A DNA stretch of 64,000 nucleotides from CAVOAK01 sp965217615 (GCA_965217615.1 CBDCIT010000014.1:62001-126000), one strand, 5' to 3'. Positions 9,374 to 19,372 are shown, counted from the stretch's first letter. Numbers and translations are program-made. The notes: generated from the letters alone by a model not told the origin.

Positions 9374-10393
9374 CTAGGCAGTCGCGAGCCCGGCCACTTG
9401 GCTCAAGGCGTAGCCGCATATGGCTTCTGCCGGTGCCCCTGTCTGTTTGACCGCATGCTCGGCGTCCAGCATTAACGCCAGCGCCAGGGAAATATTGTCT
9501 GCGCACCACCCACGCACCTGACGGCCGAAGCGATCCTTGAACTTGAAGAAGACAGGGGGCCGCAACGCCTGCATGGCCCGCGCCGCGTCGCCGGTTCTGG
9601 CTGCTTCGGCCATCACGAGTTGGAGCCGCGTCAAGTGGCGCTGCACGACTCGGAGGACGGAAACGGCTGTCGTTCCCTCATCCTGACATCGGCCATAGGC
9701 CCTATCGACTGCGGTCTGGTCGCCATCGCCGACGGCAAAGGCAAGCGCATCAAGGTTGAATGCGGAATTATCGCCGACGCAGGCGATCGCGTCATCCAAG
9801 GTAATCTCCGAATTTTCGCCGGCGAATATCGAGAGTTTTTCAAGTTCCGTACGGCTGACCGCCCGATCGGCGCCGAGACTTGTCACAAGGTACGTGACCG
9901 CCTCGGGCGCAACCGAGATTCCCTGCGTTGAAAATGTGTTGTGAATGAGTCGATCGAGCGCCTGCGCGTCGTCTGTGTAACATGCCACTGCTGCCGCGTT
10001 TCGGGACTTTTCAAAAAGGAGCCGCAACTTCGATCTCGGCCCAAGATCGCCCGCACGCAATACGGTTAGCGCGTCGCCGACGCCGTGCGTCAGATGGGCC
10101 TTGATGAGGGTGGCCGCGGCGTCGGTTGCGTCCCGAATTCGGATCACGCGTCGGCCTCCAGTCAGCGTCAACGCTGCGGCCTCGTCCGCAAGGCGGGCGT
10201 GGTCTGCGAGCAGCTCGCGTTCTGTCAACTCGCTGACAAGAAACGGATCCTTCAGATCATCGACCGCCGACCGCGCGACCATATCCGCGCGTTCGTTGAC
10301 CAGCCCAGCGTCTGGCCCATAGATCAAAACCGCCAGAACTTCAGAACCCGGATCGCGGAGAAAGTCCTCGACACGGTTGGCTCCGATCTTCAT
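9374..10393 (-). CDS. holA: DNA polymerase III subunit delta
   Basis: The 339-residue product matches the delta subunit of the clamp loader, which opens the beta sliding clamp. It has the N-terminal segment MKIGANRVEDFLRDPGSEVL, a short AAA-like core and a helical C-terminal collar domain. Delta subunits lack a working Walker A, and none is seen here. It is convergent with parB across 30 bases and stands downstream of leuS and lptE in a leftward group, the usual order in this class. Confidence 0.9.
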   Translation of the reverse strand: MKIGANRVEDFLRDPGSEVLAVLIYGPDAGLVNERADMVARSAVDDLKDPFLVSELTERELLADHARLADEAAALTLTGGRRVIRIRDATDAAATLIKAHLTHGVGDALTVLRAGDLGPRSKLRLLFEKSRNAAAVACYTDDAQALDRLIHNTFSTQGISVAPEAVTYLVTSLGADRAVSRTELEKLSIFAGENSEITLDDAIACVGDNSAFNLDALAFAVGDGDQTAVDRAYGRCQDEGTTAVSVLRVVQRHLTRLQLVMAEAARTGDAARAMQALRPPVFFKFKDRFGRQVRGWCADNISLALALMLDAEHAVKQTGAPAEAICGYALSQVAGLATA

Positions 10394-10402
10394 GGCGGTG
10401 GA

Positions 10403-10909
10403 CTAAGATCCTGACTGGGTTGCAAAATACAGTGCGAGGCGTGCGCGTATGGTGTCGCTGACTTCCCGCGCTGCCCGATCGATCGCATCTTTCTCAGCAC
10501 TCAGATTGGCAAAGTCCGACTGGACGATTGTGAAGCTGTTGGCGGTTTGGGCGCTTCCTTGAAATAACAGACTGCCGCCCTGTTTTCGCGCCAATCGATA
10601 ACTTGCAGCGAGGACGAACTTGGCTCGTGCCGCCGTAGCGTCGCGCTGAACGCCTAGCGCCTGTTTCGACAACCTGAGATCAACGTCCAAGACATAAAGC
10701 GGAGAGGCCGGCTGCCCCAACGGTGATATCCGGTCCAACAAATAATTGTGCACCTGCTGACCCAGACGTCCTGCGATCACAGCGATTTCGACTTGTGTGA
10801 GCTCATCACGCGCACCTGCCTGGTCTCCACGCTTACCATAGAGTGGCTGAAATCCGCATGCCGCCGTCAGGAATAGAATTCCTACAGCTACAAATTGTCT
10901 ATACGACAA
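10403..10909 (-). CDS. lptE: LPS assembly lipoprotein LptE
   Basis: A 168-residue lipoprotein: a signal peptide ends in LTAAC with the lipidated cysteine at residue 18, followed by GFQPLYG, the typical start of mature LptE. LptE plugs the LptD barrel that inserts lipopolysaccharide in the outer membrane. Sequence conservation in the family is low, so the call leans on the GFQPLYG start, the length and the position between leuS and holA. Its start overlaps the leuS stop by 11 bases. Confidence 0.88.
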   Translation of the reverse strand: MSYRQFVAVGILFLTAACGFQPLYGKRGDQAGARDELTQVEIAVIAGRLGQQVHNYLLDRISPLGQPASPLYVLDVDLRLSKQALGVQRDATAARAKFVLAASYRLARKQGGSLLFQGSAQTANSFTIVQSDFANLSAEKDAIDRAAREVSDTIRARLALYFATQSGS

Positions 10910-13469
10910 CGTTCACGACCTTATTGGGAACGACGATCACTCTGCGCGCAGTCTTGCCGTCCATGGCGCGCACAACCCCTGGCAGGGTAAGAACCTGGTT
11001 TTCCAGATTTGGCCCACTAGCGTCGCGCGACAACTCCAAGGTCGCGCGCAACTTGCCGTTGACCTGCACGGCGACTGTCACAGAGTCTTCCACCAAGAAT
11101 TCCGGATCCGCCTCGGGCCACGGTGTTTCGACAAGCAATGTTTTATGCCCGAGTTGGTGCCAAATTTCCTCTGCCAGATGCGGCATCATCGGGCCGATCA
11201 ATTTGGCCGCAGTTTCAGCGCCGAATCGGCGCACCCAAGCCATATCATCGCCATCACCGCTTAGTTCGCCCAAGAGGTTTGTCAATTCGCGTACGCGGGC
11301 AACCGCGCGGTTGAAACGAAATTTTTCGAGATCGTCGGTAACCGCTTCAATTGCCCGGTGGATCGAACGGAATGCCTGCTGCGCTGCATCGCGCATTCGC
11401 GCAGGACGCGCTGACCCTACCGGCGCCATCGCTCCCACGGGTTCGGATATCATCCGCCAGAGCCGGTTGGAATAACGCCACGCGCCCTCGATACCGGCAG
11501 CGGTCCACTCAAGGTCTCGCTCGGGCGGGCTGTCGGAGAGCATGAAAAGGCGGGCCGTATCGGCGCCGTAAGCGTCTATGATGGCCACCGGATCAACGAT
11601 GTTCCGCTTCGATTTGCTCATCGACTCCGAGCGACCGGCCTGCACTGGTGCGCCGGACTCCGTCTGGATAAAAGTGCCATCAGGTTTCGCGGTCACCTGT
11701 TCTGGATAAAGCCAACCTCCGCTCTGGTCTGTGAATGTCTCGTGACAGACCATGCCTTGCGTGAAGAGGCCGGAAAACGGCTCGTCGACCGAGAGGTATC
11801 CGCAAGATTTCAGTGCCCGTGTGAAGAAGCGCGCGTAAAGGAGGTGTAAGATTGCATGCTCAATTCCCCCAATATACTGATCGACGGGAAGCCAGTAATC
11901 GACCGCCTCGCGAGAAAATGCGGAGTCCGCGTGCGGCGAACAAAAGCGGGCGAAATACCACGACGACTCAAAGAATGTGTCGAGCGTGTCGGTTTCGCGC
12001 TCTGCAGGCTGTCCACACTGCGGACAATCTATATGTTTCCACGTCGGATGATGGTCGAGCGGATTTCCGGGCCGATCGAGGTCAACGTCGTCGGGAAGCA
12101 TGACCGGTAACTCGGACTCCGGTACCGGAACAATTCCACAGGAGTCGCACTTGATCACGGGGATGGGACAGCCCCAATACCGCTGTCGCGAAACGCCCCA
12201 ATCGCGCAGACGGTATGTGATCGCGCTGCGACCAGCCTCCAAGTCAGTCAAACGCTCGATTGCTGCCGACTTCGCCAACGCGATATCGAGCCCATCCAGA
12301 AACGATGAGTTAATGTGCGTTCCATCGCCCAGATACGCGTCATCTCCGATTTCGAACATTGCAGGATCCGCATCGTTCGGTGCGACGACAGGAATCACGC
12401 GAAGATCGTATTTGTGCGCGAACTCCAGATCGCGCTGGTCATGAGCCGGACAGCCAAATATCGCACCAGTACCGTACTCCATGAGCACGAAGTTAGCGAT
12501 GTAGACGGGTAACTCGATGCCGGCGGCAAACGGATGAATTGCCTTAAGTTCGGTATCAAAACCTGTTTTTTCTGCTGTTTCGATCGCCTCTTCGCTGGTC
12601 CCCAGGCGATTGCACTCGGCGTTGAATTCGGCGAGTTGGCTGTTGCCGCGGGCTAACTCTTGTGCCAGCGGATGGTTTGCTGCGACGGCGCAAAACGAAG
12701 CGCCGAAAAGCGTATCTGGGCGTGTCGTAAATACTTCCAGCCTATCGTCACGGCCCTTCAGGTCGAAATTTACGTAGGCGCCCTCGGACCGGTTGATCCA
12801 TTTTTCTTGCATCAGGCGCACCCGTTCGGGCCATCGCTCCAAAGCGTCCAATCCGTAGAGCAGATCGTCTGCAAACGCCGTAATTCGTAGGAACCATTGT
12901 GACAGCAGGCGTTTTTCGATTACTGCACCAGAGCGCCATCCGCGTCCTTCGATCACTTGCTCGTTGGCGAGGACAGTATTTTCGACAGGATCCCAATTGA
13001 CCCAGGCCTCCCTACGGTAGGCAAGATCCGCGGCAAGGAAATCAAGGAACATCTTTTGCTCGTGCCGGTAATAGTCAGGGTCGCAGGTGGCTATTTCGCG
13101 ATCCCAATCGTAAGACAGCCCCATCGAACGCAGGTGGGCGCTCATAACGGCAATGTTTTCCCTAGTCCATTCGGCTGGGTGGACGCCACGCTCGATCGCA
13201 GCGTTTTCTGCCGGTAGCCCGAACGCATCCCAACCCATGGGGTGGAGGACGTTGAACCCGCGCGCGCTCTTATAGCGCGCGACGACATCGCCCAAAGTGT
13301 AGTTGCGGACATGACCCATATGAATGCGTCCCGATGGATATGGGAACATCTCCAGCACGTAGTATTTGGGCTTGCTGGTGTCCTCAGCGACCTCAAAGCA
13401 GCCGTGTTCGGCCCAGGTGGCCTGCCATCTTGCTTCCGCGTCCTTGAAGTTATATCGGCTCATCGGCAA
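10899..13469 (-). CDS. leuS: Leucyl-tRNA synthetase
   Basis: An 856-residue class I aminoacyl-tRNA synthetase that charges tRNA-Leu. The HIGH-type motif is HMGH at residues 50-53 inside FPYPSGRIHMGHVRNYTLGD, and the KMSKS-type motif is SMSKS near residue 619. The CP1 editing domain with its TRPDTLFGA segment and the C-terminal anticodon-binding region are present, so the enzyme is full length. An in-frame ATG two codons downstream is an alternative start. Confidence 0.97.
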   Translation of the reverse strand: MPMSRYNFKDAEARWQATWAEHGCFEVAEDTSKPKYYVLEMFPYPSGRIHMGHVRNYTLGDVVARYKSARGFNVLHPMGWDAFGLPAENAAIERGVHPAEWTRENIAVMSAHLRSMGLSYDWDREIATCDPDYYRHEQKMFLDFLAADLAYRREAWVNWDPVENTVLANEQVIEGRGWRSGAVIEKRLLSQWFLRITAFADDLLYGLDALERWPERVRLMQEKWINRSEGAYVNFDLKGRDDRLEVFTTRPDTLFGASFCAVAANHPLAQELARGNSQLAEFNAECNRLGTSEEAIETAEKTGFDTELKAIHPFAAGIELPVYIANFVLMEYGTGAIFGCPAHDQRDLEFAHKYDLRVIPVVAPNDADPAMFEIGDDAYLGDGTHINSSFLDGLDIALAKSAAIERLTDLEAGRSAITYRLRDWGVSRQRYWGCPIPVIKCDSCGIVPVPESELPVMLPDDVDLDRPGNPLDHHPTWKHIDCPQCGQPAERETDTLDTFFESSWYFARFCSPHADSAFSREAVDYWLPVDQYIGGIEHAILHLLYARFFTRALKSCGYLSVDEPFSGLFTQGMVCHETFTDQSGGWLYPEQVTAKPDGTFIQTESGAPVQAGRSESMSKSKRNIVDPVAIIDAYGADTARLFMLSDSPPERDLEWTAAGIEGAWRYSNRLWRMISEPVGAMAPVGSARPARMRDAAQQAFRSIHRAIEAVTDDLEKFRFNRAVARVRELTNLLGELSGDGDDMAWVRRFGAETAAKLIGPMMPHLAEEIWHQLGHKTLLVETPWPEADPEFLVEDSVTVAVQVNGKLRATLELSRDASGPNLENQVLTLPGVVRAMDGKTARRVIVVPNKVVNVVV

Positions 13470-13614
13470 TTCAGCGGCTAGTGAGTCAGTGAATCGGGGC
13501 CACGGCCATCATCCTGTTTGATTCCGGCCAACCCGAAAATGGTGAGTTTACCTCAACGAAGGCTAGCTGCCGATCCGATTTGCGTCGAAGCGCGGGCTGT
13601 TTGTCGGGCGTACA

Positions 13615-14145
13615 TTACTGCCCGCTGTTCGAACTGATGCGCAACTGGCGCGCGCGCGTGAGAATCGCGTTTTCCAAGTCAATAACGGTCTGCTCGCTGA
13701 CCGTTGCCTGGATCCAGGCACCAGAGCTGTTCAGGTTTTGGCGGAATACGGCGACGCGTAACCCGTCAGATCTCAGCTGACGATCGAGGATATAGACCTG
13801 TACCTTAAGGCGCTCGCGCGTGCTGTCGGGCGGCGTATACCAATCGGTAATGATGACCCCGCCAAACGGGTCGGCCGAACTGAGTGGCATGAAGGATATG
13901 GTGTCGAGTGAGGCGCGCCACAGGAAACTGTTGACCGCAATTCCGACGCCGCCCGCACCCTCGCCTTTGTTTGCACCGGGCCCAAAGACAAAGGCGTCGT
14001 CGCCGAAGATCTTGCCAGAGCCTTCGCGCCGCTGTTGGTCAAGGTCCTTGAGGTCTTCCTCGGTCGGCGGCGTTGAGCCGGCGCAGCCGGAGACCAGGAC
14101 GCACAGCGTCAGCGCCGTGAGCAGATGCGGGATTTTTAATTGCAT
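13615..14145 (-). CDS. DUF3576 domain lipoprotein
   Basis: A 176-residue predicted lipoprotein. The signal peptide MQLKIPHLLTALTLCVLVSG is followed by Cys21, and the mature part contains GEGAGGVGIAVNSFLWRASL and DPFGGVIITDWY, features I associate with the alphaproteobacterial DUF3576 family. Its function is unknown; a periplasmic or outer-membrane location is expected. The start at 14145 was chosen because it gives a proper lipoprotein signal; a longer frame to 14286 runs over the porin terminator. Confidence 0.82.
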   Translation of the reverse strand: MQLKIPHLLTALTLCVLVSGCAGSTPPTEEDLKDLDQQRREGSGKIFGDDAFVFGPGANKGEGAGGVGIAVNSFLWRASLDTISFMPLSSADPFGGVIITDWYTPPDSTRERLKVQVYILDRQLRSDGLRVAVFRQNLNSSGAWIQATVSEQTVIDLENAILTRARQLRISSNSGQ

Positions 14146-14210
14146 GAATGAGTTATGCCCCAAGACGCAAAGCGACATCCAGCGAATTGTCATTTCGCGG
14201 CGAGGACAAA

Positions 14211-14236
14211 GAAAAAGGGGCAGCGAATGCTGCCCC
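14211..14236 (-). terminator. Rho-independent terminator of the porin gene
   Basis: On the minus strand an 8-bp perfect GC-rich stem (GGGGCAGC with GCTGCCCC, loop of four, 14217-14236) is followed by a run of five T (14216-14212). It begins 28 bases after the porin stop. This is the clearest intrinsic terminator in the window and fits a strongly expressed monocistronic porin. Confidence 0.85.
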
Positions 14237-14263
14237 CTTAAAGGTCGAAAATTCTGACTGGCT

Positions 14264-15366
14264 TTAGAACGCGACTTGCGTACCAATCATGAAGTAGGTC
14301 ACATCGTTGTCACTGGCCGCGCCCGTACGATCACCCTCGAACTGCAGGATCTCAGCCCATGCCCGCATACCGGGCGCTGATGCGAAGTTGTGGCTCACGC
14401 CCAACGTATACACGTCAGCCTGGTCGCCAATCGCAGCGCCGGCCGTGTTGCTTTCGACGTCAGATAACCGCCAGCGACGGTCGTGTTGCCGAACTTGTAT
14501 TGGCCGGCAACGTCCCACCAATCGCCCGCGTCGCACAGCGTGTTGGCTTTCGTACAGTTCGAATCGTCATTGTCGCCATGACCTACGCCAACCGAAAAGC
14601 CGGAATAGCTAAGCGTGCCGCCGATCGACCAGGCGGAGACGTCGTCAAGGGCTGCAACACTTGGAATGGCAGCCTCCGTTGAGGCATGAGCATACGTGGT
14701 GCCAAAACGAATGCCGACGTCGCCGATCTTGTTGTTGTAGTTCAGACCAAGGCCGAGACTGTTCTCATTGTTACCGTCGTTGTCACCGGCGATTCCGGAA
14801 TCGAACGAATTGCCGGAGTCCGGCGTCCAACTGGCGCCCAACCGCAGGCCGTTCCAACGCGGCGTGTAGTAACTGACCTTCGTCGCATCGCCGGTGTCAC
14901 CCGACAAACTTGCGAATACGAGACCATTACCGGCTGTTTGGACGTTAGCTGTATAACCGCCGTCATAACCGAAGCCTGCGGTGAGGAGCGAGTAGCCGCC
15001 GACCATCATGATGTCGTCAGCGCCGTCATCGTCGCCCATCACCAACGAACCCCACTGGTTGGTGAGCGTAACTTTCGCTTCGTCCACGGTAATGTTACCG
15101 CCAGCGCGACTCTCTATCGAAGTCGAAGCCGTATAGGTCATACCGTTATCCGCCGTACCCTTAGCGGACCAAAACAGGTAGTTGTCATCGACCTCGAAGT
15201 TGTAGCCGCGGCCTCGGGACGTCGAGAGATCCTGGTCGACAAAACTGACTTCGACCCGGGTGTAACCCGAGAATGAAAGTGTCGGCGCTTCTGCTGCGGC
15301 CACCGGAGCGGCGCCCAGCAGAGAGGCTCCAACTAAAGCCGTGCTGCCTAAAAGAACTTTTTTCAT
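14264..15366 (-). pseudogene. Outer-membrane porin with a frameshift near the C-terminus
   Basis: The gene begins MKKVLLGSTALVGASLLGAA, a signal peptide with cleavage near AAA-EA, and continues as alternating beta-strand sequence typical of alphaproteobacterial general porins. A GAGG ribosome site sits about 11 bases before the ATG. The frame breaks at about 14465: reading continues in another frame to a proper barrel C-terminus ending MIGTQVAF, with the terminal phenylalanine needed for BAM-dependent assembly. The span is 1,103 bases, one short of a multiple of three, so a single-base deletion restores a protein of about 367 residues. If the shift is real, translation ends at 14395 without the last strands. 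A sequencing error is equally possible. Confidence 0.85.
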
Positions 15367-15601
15367 GTGCACATAACCTCCAATTGTAGGCCAAACACGT
15401 GGCCCCCAATAACTGGAATGGTCCCGCAACCCCGGGATCCCCCATGGGTTCATCCATTGGATACCCACGGAACCTGCCGCATATGACCGTGGGAACCGAA
15501 GCAACGCAACGCAGAAGTGGCAAAACAGCAACGAAAACTTTTCTGTGTGACGGATTTACAACAGCCAATTTACCGCCAATTTCACGATCTGGAGCGCTGC
15601 G

Positions 15602-16819
15602 TTAGATTCGTTGGATTACCTTCATGGCCGACAGTTCCCGTAACAGGTTATTCCGTCCGGCGGTGTCTGTGTCGGGAAATGCCGTGCCAAACTCCTCGCT
15701 CGAGAAGACTTCGCGCCCCAACACCCAGCGAACATGGAGCTCAAATCCAGCTGGAATTGGAACTGAGCCCTTATAGCTCGTCAGAACCCAGTCTGTTCCT
15801 TGTTGTTTCATCCCAAACTTGCTGGCATCGATCCGATAACGGGATGCTGCCGACTCGATCGGCAGTGCAAATCCTCCGCGACGGTAGTGGAAATCGCGCT
15901 GGAAGCCAGCAAAGCTTTCATGAATCTCGGGTTGCCGCGCGGTCTCGGCAAGGCGGTCACCCAAGCGCGCCAAATGTTCCGCCATTGCGCTGGACTCTGT
16001 TGATCTCGGTACACTTGCCCGAAACAACGGATCCGCGATCGCTTGGTCATATAACAGCGACAAGAAGTCCAGTCCTATGACCGGTGTGATGCCGAAGGAC
16101 ACGTGGATTGTCCCATCGGAGCTCGCGAGCGCGTCGTGATATTGTCCACGCGGAATGTAGAGCAGATCGCCCGGTCGCATGGGGATCTCCGCGGCAACCT
16201 TGCCCTTGTGCTTCTGATGGTAGTCCTCGCCGAAATTCTTGAAACCAGGATGGGCGATCGGGTACTCGAGACGTCCTTCGTACACCCGCCAGACTTTTTC
16301 GCCGACGGTATGGATGGCGTAGACGTCGTGCGTATCAAAATGGCTGTCGAATGCCCGGCGCTCGCGCCATGAGCAATAGAGATTGGTTTGTGCTTTACCA
16401 CCCAAGGCGGACTCAAGTGCATCGGCGGTGGCAGCGAGCTCCGGCGTTAGGGTGTCAATATCGTTCGCGACCAGCGACGCCCCCTGTCCGAGCAACGCCG
16501 CGACAAGTTCGGCATCCGGTCGGAGCAGTTGTCTTCCCTCCGTGTCCGCGGCCGGACGGCAGTACTGACCAGCGGGAACCATTTCGCCGTCGAGCGCGAG
16601 CTGCAGCGATGCCTGCGACCACACGGCGGTCATATTGAGAAGGCCGTTCAGAGTGTTCCAACTCATCAGCGAATCGAACTTTGTCCCCCCGCCCGGGATA
16701 TGTAGCGGTTTGCGGTCGTGGTATTCGGAGAAGAACTCTTCGGGTCTTATCGGCGCGAGGATGTCTTCGAATGTAAGGTCGATAGAGTCAGGCACGAGGC
16801 TTCGCCACGCTTGTTGCAA
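15602..16819 (-). CDS. Cupin-4/JmjC-like 2-oxoglutarate oxygenase
   Basis: A 405-residue protein with a JmjC-type double-stranded beta-helix. The iron ligands are visible as the HFDTHD segment around residue 158 (HxD) and a later histidine in DGTIHVSFGI. The opening FFSEYHDRKPLHIPG matches the cupin_4 family that includes the ribosomal oxygenases YcfD/RoxA, which hydroxylate arginine or histidine in ribosomal proteins. The exact substrate here is unknown. No partner gene is linked; the upstream side is interrupted 130 bp away by an IS1595-family element, so its promoter region may have been altered. Confidence 0.82.
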   Translation of the reverse strand: MQQAWRSLVPDSIDLTFEDILAPIRPEEFFSEYHDRKPLHIPGGGTKFDSLMSWNTLNGLLNMTAVWSQASLQLALDGEMVPAGQYCRPAADTEGRQLLRPDAELVAALLGQGASLVANDIDTLTPELAATADALESALGGKAQTNLYCSWRERRAFDSHFDTHDVYAIHTVGEKVWRVYEGRLEYPIAHPGFKNFGEDYHQKHKGKVAAEIPMRPGDLLYIPRGQYHDALASSDGTIHVSFGITPVIGLDFLSLLYDQAIADPLFRASVPRSTESSAMAEHLARLGDRLAETARQPEIHESFAGFQRDFHYRRGGFALPIESAASRYRIDASKFGMKQQGTDWVLTSYKGSVPIPAGFELHVRWVLGREVFSSEEFGTAFPDTDTAGRNNLLRELSAMKVIQRI

Positions 16820-17010
16820 CTGCCAGCATTATCGGAACAAATTATTGCGTAGTCGAGCCCTTGGCATGATCCGACGAATATCCGCACCATGGCATCGCCG
16901 CCGCGTCAGACCACGACCGTGCTCGGGTTCCGACGACGGTCTAAAAAGGGGAATTATATACTTGACTGTGCATCCGTCAATCCCCATATGCTAATCAGGA
17001 GGGATTGTAC

Positions 17011-17973
17011 ATGGCACGCAAGGCACCAGGAAAGGCAGAGCGCGAAGGCTTTTCGATTATAGAGCTGACCGAAATGTTTCCCGATGAGGAAGCTGCAGCG
17101 GAGTGGTTTGAGACATACATCTGGCCAAATGGCAGGCATTGCCCGCGCTGCGGCGGCTTGGACACCATCGAGGCCCATGGCGATATGCCGTACTGGTGCG
17201 GCTCATGCCGAAGGTACTTTTCGGTGCGGATTGGAACCGCCCTTGAACGTTCCAAGGTTTCGCTTCGCAAATGGGTATTCGCTATCTATCTCGAAATGAC
17301 GAGCCTCAAGGGCGTGTCCAGCATGAAGCTGCATCGCGATATCAAGGTCACTCAGAAAACCGCCTGGTTCATGCTGAACCGGATAAAGACGGCTTGGGCG
17401 ATCGAGCGCAAGGAACTGTTCGCTGGCCCGGTCGAGGTGGACGAAACATATTTCGGCGGTCGAGAAGGCAACAAGCACGCCAACAAGAAGCAGCGCCTGG
17501 GCCGCGGCGGTGTTGGCAAGGCTATTGTCGCGGGCGCCAAGGATCGCGCAACCGGCAAGGTCAGCGCCAAGATCGTTGATGAAGCCGATGCCAAGATACT
17601 GCAAGCCTTCGTCGTTGATCACGCCGCACCCGACGCCACGGTTTATTCCGATGAAGCCGCAGCTTACAAGGGAATGCCCTTCAAGCACGAGAGCGTCCGT
17701 CACAGCGCGGGCGAATACGTCAAGGAGATATGTGGCCCACACCAACGGCATAGAGAGCTTCTGGGCGACGCTGAAGCGCGCTCACAAGGGCGTCTATCAC
17801 ACAAAATCAGCCCGAAGCACCTGGACCGCTACGTGCGCCAGTTTACAGGCAAGCACAACGCCCGTAGCGCCAATACCATCGACCAGATGGGCGGCGTCAT
17901 TGCAGGGATGGTGGGAAAGCGCCTGATGTACCGCGACCTGATAGCTGACAACGGGCTGTCGATAACAAACTGA
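17011..17973 (+). pseudogene. IS1595-family transposase, frame-damaged and interrupted
   Basis: The product starts MARKAPGKAEREGFSIIELT after an AGGAGGG ribosome site and has the N-terminal zinc ribbon (CPRCGG, CGSC) and ISXO2-type DDE-like domain (VEVDETYFGG, VYSDEAAAY). Two breaks flank the third catalytic segment: near 17727 the reading leaves frame, the expected HTNGIESFWATLKRAHKGVY is readable only in the +1 frame, and near 17800 an extra AC restores the frame so that SPKHLDRYVRQF resumes. The encoded protein therefore lacks the catalytic NGIES segment. The C-terminus is also cut by the ISNCY insertion at 17957; the original ending (LIADNGLDSGARTE) resumes after it and stops at 19347. 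Most likely inactive. Confidence 0.88.
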
Positions 17974-19304
17974 GTTGACCGCTTTATGTACCATATGAAT
18001 TGACCGCTTCTGTTGTGGTGGTTTGGCTCGGTCGCGTCGAAGCGGGTCACGCGGCCTGGAGCCTGTCGTCGTCGATGGTTTCGCCGTCGGCGCGGTAGCG
18101 CGCCAGACACCTGGGTCCGTGGAAGACGGCCAGGTGGCCGTCGGGATATTCGTGCACCCGGACCTGCGCCTTGACGTAGTGGTGGCGGTGGCGATCGGCC
18201 GGGATCTGCAGCGTGCGGTTCTTGTAGCGCACGGTGTTGTCGCCCGCGACGACGCGGTCCTCCTGGGCGCAGAGGATGTCCTCGAGCGTGCCGGCAAAAG
18301 CCACGAAGGCCGAGCCGGTGTCCGCGGCCGGGCGGGCGAAGCGGGCGTTGTGCGCCGGCCAGAAGAGCTCCTCGAGAAAGCGATTGGCCTCGGCCATGGT
18401 GGCGATCCCGGCGAGGCGCAGCTCCTGGGGCAGGCGCTTCTGCAAGGTCCCGAACATGCGCTCCGAGCGGCCCCGGGCCTGCGGCGAATAGGCCGCGATC
18501 AACTCGATGCCGAGCTGCGCCAAGGCCCGGCCGACCTGGGTCGGGTTGTCCTTGTCCACACCGCCGCCTGCCTCGGGCGTGTGCCAGTAGTGCGAGGCCC
18601 GATCGGCGTAGAGCGAGCAGAACAGCCCGTTTTCGGCGATCACCTCGCCGAGCCCGCGGAACGTGCTCATCGTGCCCTCCTCGGCAACGAAGAAGCCCGA
18701 ATAGACCTCCGATGTCGCATCGTCCATGGTCACGATCAGATCCCACCACTGGCCCGCAACCCACTCGTGGCTCGAGCCGTCCTGGTGCAGCATCATCCCC
18801 ACCACCGGTCGGCGCGGCCGCTTCCGGCGGTGCGCTCCGCGCCTGGGCGCCGGCTTGATCTTGCCGTGCGCCTGCAAGCTCAGGCGAAGCCAGTTGTAGC
18901 TCAGCCCGAAGCCATGCTCGCAGACCAGCTTCTCGTGGAAGTGCTTGGCCGTGAAGTCCGGGTAGCGCGTCTCGAACAGCTCCAGCACCCGCATCACCTC
19001 GTCCACCGGCGCGCGGCGCGCCGAGACCCGCCCAAGGCGCCGGTCGTACAAACCCTCGGCACCCTCGGCCTCATAGCGCTCCCGCCAGCGCCGGAACGTC
19101 CGCTCCGACATGCCCAGGATCTCCGAGGCCTCGGTCTGGCTCAAATCACCCCGATAACAACGTCCGTAGACATCCTCGAACTTCATCAATCTCAGTCCCT
19201 GCAACTGCTCCGTCCGGCGCATCCGATTCCTCCAGATTTGGAGGAAATCTAAAACCGGACAGATCATCTGTTACATAGACCGGTCATATCGTGTGTTAGC
19301 GACA
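17957..19304. mobile_element. ISNCY (IS1202-like) element nested in the IS1595 transposase
   Basis: The ends read TGTCGATAACAAAC on the left and TGTCGCTAACACAC on the right (reverse complement), an imperfect inverted repeat that continues with a shared TGACCG block. The 17-bp sequence GATAGCTGACAACGGGC is duplicated exactly at 17940-17956 and 19305-19321. Such long duplications are known for IS1202-type elements of the ISNCY group. The 1,348-bp element holds a single transposase gene on the minus strand. Confidence 0.92.
18047..19222 (-). CDS. ISNCY-family transposase
   Basis: A 391-residue transposase, starting at the ATG with a GGAGGAA ribosome site just upstream. It has an N-terminal helix-turn-helix (SQTEASEILGMSERTFRRWR) and a DDE catalytic core with HQDGSSHEW, TMDDATSEV and a later SPQARGRSERMFGTLQ segment that supplies the glutamate. 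No frame damage is seen, so this copy may be active. Its insertion interrupts the IS1595 transposase. A long open frame on the opposite strand is only a GC-rich shadow. Confidence 0.92.
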   Translation of the reverse strand: MRRTEQLQGLRLMKFEDVYGRCYRGDLSQTEASEILGMSERTFRRWRERYEAEGAEGLYDRRLGRVSARRAPVDEVMRVLELFETRYPDFTAKHFHEKLVCEHGFGLSYNWLRLSLQAHGKIKPAPRRGAHRRKRPRRPVVGMMLHQDGSSHEWVAGQWWDLIVTMDDATSEVYSGFFVAEEGTMSTFRGLGEVIAENGLFCSLYADRASHYWHTPEAGGGVDKDNPTQVGRALAQLGIELIAAYSPQARGRSERMFGTLQKRLPQELRLAGIATMAEANRFLEELFWPAHNARFARPAADTGSAFVAFAGTLEDILCAQEDRVVAGDNTVRYKNRTLQIPADRHRHHYVKAQVRVHEYPDGHLAVFHGPRCLARYRADGETIDDDRLQAA

Positions 19305-19372
19305 GATAGCTGACAACGGGCTTGATTCAGGCGCACGCACTGAGTAGGTTGAAGGAATAGAGATTTAGGCGA

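Noticed and set aside
18023..19252. 409-codon open frame opposite the ISNCY transposase
   Set aside because: Same reasoning: the minus strand holds the motif-bearing protein and ribosome site.
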